Of a stretch of DNA of 11,548 nt, positions 6,541-11,548 are shown one piece after another (the first letter of the stretch is position 1; every line of letters begins with the position of its first letter). A program made the translations under genes and the position numbers. The DNA is taken from assembly GCA_947628385.1 (NCBI GenBank), contig CANQZS010000036.1:1-11548 (forward strand), in the 5' to 3' direction. The notes beneath the pieces are model-generated. The model saw only the letters and a program-made list of their open reading frames with translations. It did not search any database and was not told the DNA's origin. The stretch comes from an uncultured Clostridia bacterium. GTDB lineage: Bacteria > Bacillota > Clostridia > Oscillospirales > Ruminococcaceae.

Positions 6541-7095
6541 TTACATCGCATATTCTGCTCTTCCGGAGCTGAAAATATCTCCGCCGCCGCAGTCATCAGC
6601 AACTGTAACGGGGAATTTTTCTATGTACAGCTCCTTGACCGATTCGCAGCCAAGGTCGTCGAAAGCAACTACCCTACAGCTTTTTATACAGCTTGCCGCA
6701 AGTGCTCCCGCGCCGCCTATAGCGCAGAAATATACACCTTTATTTCTTTTTATAGCGTCTCTGACCTGAACGCTGCGTTCGCCCTTGCCGATCATTCCGC
6801 AAAGACCGTTATCGAGCAGTCTTGGCGCGAACTTATCCATTCGTCCCGACGTAGTAGGTCCGCATGAGCCTATAGGCTTGCCTTGGGGCGCAGGAGTAGG
6901 ACCCGCATAATATATCACGGCGTCCTTGATATTTATCGGAAGCGGTTCGCCCTTGTCAAGGAGCGCGTCAAAGCGTTTGTGCGCCGCGTCTCTTGCGGTA
7001 TAGACGATCCCTGTCAGCAGGACCTTATCTCCCGCCTTTAGCTTTTCGCACGCTCCGCGCAGATCAGAAACGTTTATTTCGAGGACTTCAGCCAT
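6541..7095 (-). CDS. Fe-S fumarate hydratase / L-tartrate dehydratase, beta subunit
   Basis: The 184-residue protein matches the C-terminal (beta) domain of class I, 4Fe-4S fumarases and tartrate dehydratases, which interconvert fumarate and malate or dehydrate tartrate. Visible family motifs are TARDAAHKR (33-41), the strongly conserved GPTTSGRMDKF (79-89) and the late segment EKFPVTVADDCGG (159-171). The iron-sulfur cluster ligands are in the alpha subunit, which is not adjacent; the gene directly upstream is the DivIVA-like gene. The ATG at 7093-7095 lies 2 bp after the upstream TAA (TAA-TT-ATG on the minus strand) with no clear ribosome site, so translation probably depends on reinitiation. 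A strong terminator follows. Fumarase and tartrate dehydratase cannot be separated from this subunit alone. Confidence 0.9.
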   Translation of the reverse strand: MAEVLEINVSDLRGACEKLKAGDKVLLTGIVYTARDAAHKRFDALLDKGEPLPINIKDAVIYYAGPTPAPQGKPIGSCGPTTSGRMDKFAPRLLDNGLCGMIGKGERSVQVRDAIKRNKGVYFCAIGGAGALAASCIKSCRVVAFDDLGCESVKELYIEKFPVTVADDCGGGDIFSSGRAEYAM

Positions 7096-7097
7096 AA

Positions 7098-8117
7098 TTA
7101 CATATCGGAGATCGAGATGTTTCCTGCTGAGGGAGCGTCGTCATATCCGCCTGCGCTTGCCTCTGCCTCAGCAGCCTTTGTAAGGCTTTCGAGTTCGCTC
7201 ATATCAAAGCCTGCAAAAGCCGGTTTTGCAGCAGCCGGTTTAGGCTGTTCCGGAGCTTTGGGAGCGGCAGGCTGTTCAGCCTTAGGAGCGGGAGCAGCGG
7301 GTGCCGGTGCGGGAGCGGGCTTAGGCGCAGCAGCGGAGACAGATCCGCCCTTTTTAAGTGAAGCCTGAGCGCTGTCGATGGTAGCCTTAGCCTCGTCAAG
7401 CTTGATGATGCTTTCGCTGGAGAACATTTCAAGAACTTCCTTAAGCTTGATAACGTTCTCGTCTATCTCAGCGATCTCTTCTGTTACCTGTTTTCTTATC
7501 CTGTCGGCAGCAGCACGCATTTCGGAGCTCTTATCCTCTGCGTCGGAAAGGATCTTGGACGCTCTTTCGTCGGCGCTCTTTACGATAGTTGAAGCCTTGC
7601 CGTTAGCGTCATCGACCACCTGATTAGCGAGCTTCTTGGCATCCTCGTCCATTTTGCGGGCATTTTCCTTAGCCTGTGTAACGATAGTATTTGCTGTTTT
7701 CTGAGCCTCAAGGAAAACGTTGCTGAGGTCAAGCGCGCTGTTTTCGCCTGTCGAAGCGGACGCAGCCTTATTCTTAGCCTCTTGGAGCTGATCCTCCAGT
7801 TCGGCGTTCTGAGCTTTGAGAGCCTCGATCTCGCTGTCCTTCTGAGCAAGATCGTCCTCCAAGGATTTCATCTGAAGCTTGAGGGAGTCGTTGCTTGTTT
7901 GCAGCTCGCTTATCTTAGCCTTATCAGCCGCAAGCAGTTCCTCATATTTACCGTTGTCAACGCTGCCGCCCTCTGAGCCTTCGAGCAAAGCCTTTTTTTC
8001 CTCAAGCTCTGCTTCCAGCGTATAGATCTTGGTATTTAATTCATCAACATAAGCGAGAACGTCTTTTTTGTCAAATCCTCCGACTCTTACCGTTTTAAGA
8101 AATCCGGTTCCTTCCAT
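7098..8117 (-). CDS. DivIVA-family coiled-coil protein
   Basis: The 339-residue protein would mark curved membrane or poles and scaffold division, chromosome or wall-synthesis partners. The N-terminus (GFLKTVRVGGFDKKDVLAYV, 5-24) resembles the DivIVA membrane-binding motif. A heptad-rich coiled coil runs about 25-118 and a second helical block (133-255) matches the DivIVA C-terminal part. An Ala/Pro/Lys-rich disordered linker (261-300) ends in a short segment FDMSELESLTKAAEAEA that may dock a partner. The ATG at 8115-8117 is chosen because GGAGGT sits 8 nt before it; an in-frame TTG five codons upstream overlaps that ribosome site and is unlikely. The promoter is at 8207-8235. The fumarase beta gene follows 2 bp later. 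Confidence 0.82.
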   Translation of the reverse strand: MEGTGFLKTVRVGGFDKKDVLAYVDELNTKIYTLEAELEEKKALLEGSEGGSVDNGKYEELLAADKAKISELQTSNDSLKLQMKSLEDDLAQKDSEIEALKAQNAELEDQLQEAKNKAASASTGENSALDLSNVFLEAQKTANTIVTQAKENARKMDEDAKKLANQVVDDANGKASTIVKSADERASKILSDAEDKSSEMRAAADRIRKQVTEEIAEIDENVIKLKEVLEMFSSESIIKLDEAKATIDSAQASLKKGGSVSAAAPKPAPAPAPAAPAPKAEQPAAPKAPEQPKPAAAKPAFAGFDMSELESLTKAAEAEASAGGYDDAPSAGNISISDM

Positions 8118-8206
8118 TGTTAATACCTCCAACCATCAGATAATTGTTATTCAGTGCGGTACAGGGCAATGACTGGCACGCTGTTCGCGCATCCTGATAC
8201 ATAAAA

Positions 8207-8235
8207 ATTATACCACATAATTCGAGATTTCACAA
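8207..8235 (-). promoter_or_regulatory. Extended -10 promoter for the divIVA-like/fumarase beta transcript
   Basis: On the minus strand, TTGTGA (8230-8235) and TATAAT (8207-8212) are separated by 17 bp, with TGG directly before the -10. The predicted leader is about 83 nt. Confidence 0.72.
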
Positions 8236-8317
8236 GAGGATTTAAAAAAATTAGTACACAAAAAACCGTTTAAATTTTTAGTGATTTATAATAATTTTAT
8301 TAAGCCGTTCATACCTG

Positions 8318-8989
8318 TCATTTGTTAAATACCACATAACGGGTCCATTTAGTACCGGACAGATACTCCTCGAGCCTTTGGAGCAGATCGAGGATATAGA
8401 ATCTGCACCGATAATTTTCCGGATCGCTTAGAATATTGATCTCCTCCTCGGTAAAAACGCCGCCGCAGTCATTGAGAGCCTCGTCAATATTTGTCACGGC
8501 GGGAATACAAAGCGGCGGGAACATCACGCACCACCAATTTTGTCCGTTCCCGCTGCCGATCGTTATCCTCAACGCGGAATAGTCTCCCGCCGGCATTGTC
8601 AGAGAATCGTAAACTCTGTCGCCGAAGTGCATTTTTGTGACCTCGCAGCGCACCTCGTCGCTGCAGCCGTTTGCCCGCAGAGTTTGTTCCGCAATGCTTC
8701 TGATCCTGTCAAGATCCTTTTCGGCGGCGGCAGCGGCTTCCGAAGCGGAGCTGCAATTTTCAAAAATATCCGAAGCTTCCGCAAGAACAGCGTCCCTGAC
8801 CATGAGTTTCAGCGCCTGATCCTCCGGAGAATCCGAATTTGCGGGTATATGCAGTCTGAAAACCGTATCGGTTATACCCTCATATTCCCTTGTAAAATCG
8901 CAGAATCCCGCGCAGAACACGGCTGCCGCCATTCCGATAATAAGTGACAGCTCCGCTTGTAGGCTTTTTATTTTCATAATGAAGCACAT
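8318..8989 (-). CDS. spoIIR: Stage II sporulation protein R
   Basis: SpoIIR is the forespore-secreted signal that activates the SpoIIGA protease, which in turn processes pro-sigma-E in the mother cell. Residues are numbered from the chosen ATG (223 aa). A short basic start and hydrophobic segment (about 11-30) form a signal peptide or anchor. Family motifs are FRLHIPANSDSPEDQALKL (44-62), MPAGDYSALRITIG (132-145) and NWWCVMFPPLC (151-161). Three starts are possible: GTG at 8998, ATG at 8989 and ATG at 8977. I chose 8989 because AAGGTG lies 6 nt before it; 8977 has AAAGGA at about 12 nt. No sigma-F promoter could be picked out with confidence. It stands alone between the divIVA-like promoter and the tRNA promoter. 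Confidence 0.93.
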   Translation of the reverse strand: MCFIMKIKSLQAELSLIIGMAAAVFCAGFCDFTREYEGITDTVFRLHIPANSDSPEDQALKLMVRDAVLAEASDIFENCSSASEAAAAAEKDLDRIRSIAEQTLRANGCSDEVRCEVTKMHFGDRVYDSLTMPAGDYSALRITIGSGNGQNWWCVMFPPLCIPAVTNIDEALNDCGGVFTEEEINILSDPENYRCRFYILDLLQRLEEYLSGTKWTRYVVFNK

Positions 8990-9067
8990 TCCTTTCACCT
9001 TTTAGGTAAATTATGGAATGAATTTTGTAAATTTATTCAGGCGCAGAAAAATTTTTTAAAAAAGGTA

Positions 9068-9096
9068 TTGACAAAAGCCATTAAATAGGATATAAT
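9068..9096 (+). promoter_or_regulatory. Perfect-consensus sigma-A promoter for tRNA-Thr
   Basis: TTGACA (9068-9073) and TATAAT (9091-9096) are separated by 17 bp. The predicted start lies about 9 nt before the mature tRNA 5' end. Confidence 0.9.
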
Positions 9097-9111
9097 AATT
9101 AAACGTCAGGT

Positions 9112-9187
9112 GCTATCTTAGCTCAGTTGGTAGAGCACATCCTTGGTAAGGATGAGGTCGTCGGTTCAAATCCGATAGATAGCTCCA
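9112..9187 (+). tRNA. tRNA-Thr (anticodon GGT), CCA encoded
   Basis: This 76-nt cloverleaf reads ACC/ACU threonine codons. The acceptor stem GCTATCT (9112-9118) pairs with AGATAGC (9177-9183). The D-arm contains AGCTCAGTTGGTAGAGC. The anticodon stem CATCC/GGATG (9138-9142 with 9150-9154) closes the loop TTGGTAA with GGT at 9145-9147. The T-arm is GTCGG-TTCAAAT-CCGAT. The discriminator T (9184) is followed by an encoded CCA. It has its own promoter and terminator and is monocistronic. Confidence 0.97.
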
Positions 9188-9195
9188 GAAAAAAC

Positions 9196-9227
9196 TCCCG
9201 CAGATATATGTCTGCGGGAATTTTTTT
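9196..9227 (+). terminator. Terminator of tRNA-Thr
   Basis: A 9-bp stem TCCCGCAGA/TCTGCGGGA (9196-9204 with 9211-9219) has a 6-nt loop and is followed by TTTTTTT at 9221-9227. Confidence 0.93.
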
Positions 9228-9231
9228 AAGC

Positions 9232-9259
9232 AAAAAGCCGCAGGAAAATCCTTGCGGCT
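9232..9259 (-). terminator. Terminator of the large non-coding RNA
   Basis: On the minus strand, AGCCGCA (9253-9259) pairs with TGCGGCT (9236-9242). Two more G-C pairs lie inside a one-base bulge, and TTTTT follows (9232-9236). It faces the tRNA terminator, so the two RNA genes converge. Confidence 0.85.
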
Positions 9260-9306
9260 CTGTTTATATCATTATGGCTTTTAAAGCACTATCTGAACTT
9301 TCTGGT

Positions 9307-9860
9307 GGGATCACTCCTATACATCAGATTTTCAAATATCTCCGAACATTTTTCATAAAACCGCTTCCTCTCTCAAAAGGATAAGGGAATTCGGAAACGC
9401 AGCCGGACTATGCCATGGGACTCACTCCTTAAAAATCAATATTCCTGCAATAAGATCCATAAACAAGCATATCTTGTCAGCTCCTTTGGGAATTATAAAT
9501 CATTAAGGCGGTCAAGCCTCAGCTCATGCCATTGGACTCACTCCTGTATTTCAGATTTTATTATAAAAAGTCCTTGCTGTTACCATAATAAGATCACTCA
9601 TATTCTCACGGGAAGACCCCGTTTATTTTTTTTCGAGATCGGCTCAAGCCGTTATAACTGTCCTGTCGGACTCACCTCTTTCAAAGATCGTTCAGATATT
9701 CAGATCATGGTACGCATATTCAAAATTCCTCATATGCTATCCCTTCATTTCATTAAAGATAATTGGAAAAGAATTAAACTTTCAGGTGGTCTCACTCCGA
9801 TCCTTTCAACTCATGATATATCTGGAACCTATATTCATACCGATCATAGGACATCACCTC
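9307..9860 (-). repeat. Tandem diverged units inside the large RNA, motif GGAGTGAGTCC
   Basis: Read on the minus strand, related motifs begin the units: GGAGTGATCCC (9307-9317), GGAGTGAGTCC (9418-9428 and 9534-9544), GAGGTGAGTCC (9668-9678), GGAGTGAGACC (9788-9798) and GAGGTGATGTCC (9849-9860). The main motifs are spaced about 111, 116, 134 and 120 nt apart. Two units continue identically into ATGGCAT after one variable base. Sequence just before the motif is often an AT-rich stretch with ATCTGA. A weaker copy with CCATTGGACTC on the plus strand lies at 10200-10210. Confidence 0.7.
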
Positions 9861-10511
9861 TCTGATGGTGACCTATTTTGATTTCAGGATAAAAAATTAC
9901 CCTTATCAAAATATACAGCATTTTATATAAAGTCCTTTCGGACGTTCGGAATCTGGCAGACCGACAATGCACTGTATATCAAGCTCAGGGTATAAAAATA
10001 CCGCATATCAAGCTTACTGCTGGAACTATGCGGCTCGTTATCATTATATACTTCAAGATATTATAATTGCTAATCGCATTCAATTCGGAGTGAGGTCATA
10101 AAAGACGCTTACATTTAAACTCCCGCACAATTTTTTCTTAAAGCAAAGCTGTAAACGAGTCGCTGCGGACTGCCTGAAAAAACTGTTCTGTTACATTCTC
10201 CATTGGACTCGCCGACCTTTCCAAGAAAAAATTTCGATTACCCGTATCCGGACGACCTGTTCTGAGACTTGATAGATCTTGTAGGTGATCCGCAATATTT
10301 TATCGGGTCCGATCCTTTAGGATAAAGCGCTTACGGCTCCGTATACATCAGGGAAGCTCGGAAACCGCATCATAATATGCTGAATATCCGACATTCGCAG
10401 CTTCACAAGACTTGGCAAAGGATCGTGCCTGACCATCGTAGGCAGTGACCGATCTTCTGAAACCGACTTCCATTTTCCGGATAACCGGATCTTTACTTTG
10501 TCCTTGAATAT

Positions 10512-10540
10512 AATATATCATATTGTTTGTGCAATGTCAA
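10512..10540 (-). promoter_or_regulatory. Sigma-A promoter of the large non-coding RNA
   Basis: On the minus strand, TTGACA (10535-10540) and TATATT (10512-10517) are separated by exactly 17 bp. The predicted start is near 10505. It diverges from the promoter at 10600-10628, with about 60 bp between the two -35 boxes. Confidence 0.85.
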
Positions 10541-10599
10541 TAGTTTTTTGATAAAAATACTCAACAGTATTTGTGCAGATTTTTTGTTAAATTTTAACC

Positions 10600-10628
10600 T
10601 TGACAAACATTCTTAAAAGATATATAAT
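10600..10628 (+). promoter_or_regulatory. Perfect-consensus sigma-A promoter of the DUF1292 gene
   Basis: TTGACA (10600-10605) and TATAAT (10623-10628) are separated by 17 bp. The predicted leader to the ATG at 10691 is about 55 nt. Confidence 0.9.
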
Positions 10629-10690
10629 AAAATAGTTGGGTGTCGGAAAAGCCGTCTGCCCCTCTATACAGAATTCAAGGAGGATATGTT

Positions 10691-10996
10691 ATGTCAGGAA
10701 AAACTAATGATATGGATATGGCTGCCGACCTTTATACCCTCGTGGACGAGGACGGCGTTGAACAGCAGTTTGAACTGCTCGACACAATGGACGTGGGAGA
10801 CGACCGTTACTATGCTCTGGTCCCCTATTATGCCGACCCCTCAAAGGAGCTTGAAGCAGATACCGAGCTCGTAGTGCTGAAAGCAGAATATGATGAAAAT
10901 AACGATGAATCTCTTGTATCCATTGACGATGACGACGAATATGAAAGAATAGGAAATATGTTCCTTGAACGTCTCAACGAAACATACGAAAGCTGA
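10691..10996 (+). CDS. DUF1292 (YrzB-like) protein
   Basis: The 101-residue acidic, cytoplasmic protein has the DUF1292 pattern: a core LYTLVDEDGVEQQFELLDTM (15-34), then DRYYALVPYY (39-48), an acidic middle, ELVVLKAEYDEN (60-71) and an acidic tail ending in a helix with Glu/Arg. The molecular function of the family is unknown. In many Firmicutes the gene sits with the ruvX/yqgF cluster, but here it is alone. The start is ATG 10691, because AAGGAGG lies 7 nt before it; an in-frame GTG at 10640 would add 17 residues but lies before that ribosome site. It has its own consensus promoter and a hairpin terminator, and is transcribed away from the large RNA. Confidence 0.9.
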   Translation: MSGKTNDMDMAADLYTLVDEDGVEQQFELLDTMDVGDDRYYALVPYYADPSKELEADTELVVLKAEYDENNDESLVSIDDDDEYERIGNMFLERLNETYES

Positions 10997-11018
10997 AAAA
11001 GCATATCGGGAATATAAA

Positions 11019-11043
11019 AGGAGACAGTCGGCTGTCTCCTTTA
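11019..11043 (+). terminator. Terminator of the DUF1292 gene
   Basis: A perfect 9-bp stem AGGAGACAG/CTGTCTCCT (11019-11027 with 11032-11040) carries the tetraloop TCGG. The U-tract after it is short (the final stem T plus TT). Confidence 0.75.
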
Positions 11044-11073
11044 GCATTTTATGAAAAAAGCTAAAAATTTCTA

Positions 11074-11102
11074 TTGATTTTCCGGCTGAAATGTGATATA
11101 AT
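11074..11102 (+). promoter_or_regulatory. Sigma-A promoter of the 11.1-kb RNA gene
   Basis: TTGATT (11074-11079) and TATAAT (11097-11102) are separated by 17 bp, with a TGTGA before the -10. No coding region follows; the transcript is the RNA at 11109-11364. Confidence 0.85.
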
Positions 11103-11108
11103 AACAGC

Positions 11109-11364
11109 AATGAACGAAAAGGTATTTCTGCCTTGTACGATAAAGTGTGATTTTATAATCCAACACATAATAAAAGGGATTCAGTCTCCGTCAGCGGATT
11201 GCAGACCTCCCGCCCCATTAGATGTGGGGGATCACGGACGCAGGGAGCGCGAAACTGATGGGCTGTTGCCCACCTGCTGAGTGCGGGTTTTATGCTTCAC
11301 ATGGCGGCAAGGCGGTTATCTTAGAAGATCTGCGGATCTCCGATCATCGGGGATCCGCTTTTTT
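11109..11364 (+). ncRNA. Structured non-coding RNA, about 255 nt (raiA-like or 6S-like, not settled)
   Basis: The 5' and 3' parts close a long helix: AAGGTA (11119-11124) with TATCTT (11317-11322), then CTGCCTTG (11128-11135) with CAAGGCGG (11308-11315). Inside it, GTGTGA (11145-11150) pairs with TCACAT (11297-11302). A large asymmetric internal loop follows, then TCAGC-GG (11191-11197) pairs with CC-GCTGA (11273-11280, one bulge). The head holds hairpins CCCCA/TGGGG (11213-11229) and TGGGC-TGTT-GCCCA (11259-11272). CTCCC (11207-11211) and GGGAG (11243-11247) could add a further helix or pseudoknot. The closing helix plus bubble fits 6S; the compact multi-helix head fits raiA-type RNA. RNase P, tmRNA and SRP signatures are absent. 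It has its own promoter and terminator. Confidence 0.75.
11332..11364 (+). terminator. Terminator of the 11.1-kb RNA gene
   Basis: GCGGATC (11332-11338) pairs with GATCCGC (11352-11358). CCGA/TCGG continues the stem around a 3-nt loop (11340-11350), and TTTTTT follows at 11359-11364. It is a strong intrinsic terminator. Confidence 0.93.
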
Positions 11365-11418
11365 CTAACAACACAGTAAAACAATTATACGATTTTTAAT
11401 AAAATTCATTGAACTGTG

Positions 11419-11548
11419 TTGCCAAACAGCTCACTGGGCTGTTTGGCAAGATTTAAATAACAGTAAACGTTAGTTTAAGGGGAACGCTCTCTCTTGCAGA
11501 GCGTTCCCCTCTTACAAACAGCTCTGCGCTGTTTGTAATTCACCCCTT
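11419..11548 (+). repeat. Palindromic intergenic repeat, copy C (runs to window end)
   Basis: Three modules lie in the same order as in copy A read on its other strand. A 14-bp stem starting TTGCCAAACAGC (11419-11432 with 11436-11449, one G-T pair) closes the triloop ACT. An AT-rich spacer leads to a 13-bp stem AGGGGAACGCTCT (11478-11490 with 11498-11510) with a 7-nt loop. Then ACAAACAGC pairs with GCTGTTTGT (11514-11522 with 11528-11536). Bases 11472-11526 match the reverse complement of 1-55 with one mismatch. Confidence 0.88.

Larger units (their letters stand above)
9232..10505 (-). ncRNA. Candidate large structured non-coding RNA (about 1.27 kb), family unrecognised
   Basis: The minus-strand transcript is predicted from a sigma-A promoter (10512-10540) and an intrinsic terminator (9232-9259). 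No convincing protein is encoded on either strand; open frames are short or low-complexity. Helices visible locally (plus coordinates) include GTCC-GAAA-GGAC, a GNRA tetraloop (9932-9943); CCGCATA/TATGCGG (10001-10007 with 10027-10033); ATCAAAATA/TATTTTGAT (9905-9913 with 9874-9882); ACGGG/CCCGT (9608-9622); CGTTTCC/GGAAGCG with one G-U pair (9393-9399 with 9362-9368); and ATCTGA/TCAGAT (9291-9296 with 9324-9329). The 3' half repeats a motif GGAGTGAGTCC. Size and position next to a tRNA recall large ornate RNAs such as GOLLD or ROOL, but I cannot match it to either. Function unknown. Confidence 0.7.

Noticed and set aside
7117..7368. 83-codon Ala/Gly-rich plus-strand frame
   Set aside because: It is the antisense of the Ala/Pro linker of the DivIVA-like gene.
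9127..9384. 85-codon plus-strand frame
   Set aside because: It begins inside tRNA-Thr and runs through two terminators.
9307..9860. Possible CRISPR array from the regularly spaced GGACTCACTCC motifs
   Set aside because: The repeat is only about 11 bases and imperfect, and the spacing is 110-134 bases with structured, related intervening sequence. No cas genes are present.
9410..9865. 151-codon plus-strand open frame
   Set aside because: It is Ser/Cys/His-rich with no family pattern, lacks a ribosome site, and its repeated GG(I/L)TP segments are just the antisense of the RNA motif GGAGTGAG.
10138..10203. 21-codon minus-strand frame beginning MENVTEQFF
   Set aside because: Too short to support, with a weak ribosome site, and it overlaps a CGAGTC/GACTCG helix of the RNA. 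Kept only as part of the micro-ORF question.
10348..10521. 57-codon minus-strand frame at the 5' end of the large RNA, with an internal Met at 10473
   Set aside because: The first ATG lies between the -10 box and the predicted start site, so it would not be transcribed. The internal ATG has no good ribosome site. No family was recognised.
10640..10690. GTG start at 10640 for the DUF1292 gene
   Set aside because: It precedes the AAGGAGG at 10677-10683, which fits the ATG at 10691 exactly, and the extra residues lie outside the family domain.
11109..11364. RNase P, tmRNA or SRP RNA
   Set aside because: No RNase P core (GAGGAAAGTCC), no tRNA-like ends with a tag frame, and no SRP GGAA tetraloop domain could be found.

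Overview
The window looks like an ordinary chromosomal piece of a Gram-positive member of the Clostridia, most likely Oscillospiraceae/Ruminococcus-like. The evidence is a spoIIR sporulation gene, a DivIVA-family protein with an Ala/Pro-rich tail, a YrzB-like DUF1292 protein, clostridial zinc-ribbon proteins, strong AGGAGG-type ribosome sites, and near-consensus sigma-A promoters (TTGACA, 17 bp, TATAAT) with AT-rich intergenic DNA. The genus is inference. No phage, transposase, plasmid or CRISPR genes are seen. Related copies of a palindromic repeat sit at both window ends in inverted orientation, so the window may be a whole contig cut at repeats.

Layout, left to right. 1-135: palindromic repeat element A. 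141-2911, minus strand: an orphan siderophore/cobalamin-type ABC ATPase; galU (UTP-glucose-1-phosphate uridylyltransferase) with its own terminator; and a membrane protein with a RING-like zinc finger and a zinc ribbon. 2912-3257: divergent promoters and a structured-looking leader. 3258-5555, plus strand: a cardiolipin synthase and TVP38/DedA-type membrane protein operon. 5561-5966: element B, packed with triloop hairpins and flanked by two copies of a 32-bp terminator. 5983-8989, minus strand: a small double-zinc-ribbon protein; a DivIVA-like gene followed 2 bp later by a lone fumarase/tartrate dehydratase beta subunit; and spoIIR. 9112-9187: tRNA-Thr(GGT).

9232-10505 is the most unusual part. 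It is about 1.27 kb with no credible protein gene, bounded on the minus strand by a near-perfect promoter and a strong intrinsic terminator. It is rich in local helices, including a GAAA tetraloop hairpin, and its 3' half is built from about five diverged units (about 110-134 nt) sharing the motif GGAGTGAGTCC. I read it as a large structured non-coding RNA of a family I do not recognise.

10691-10996 is a DUF1292 gene, divergent from that RNA. 11109-11364 is a second RNA gene of about 255 nt with its own promoter, a long end-closing helix and a terminator (raiA-like or 6S-like, not settled). 11419-11548 is repeat element C.

The protein genes are mostly housekeeping: envelope sugar nucleotides, phospholipid synthesis, division/polarity and sporulation signalling. 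The novelty lies in the RNA and repeat content: the 1.27-kb RNA, the nested triloop hairpin family, and two leaders that may be regulatory.
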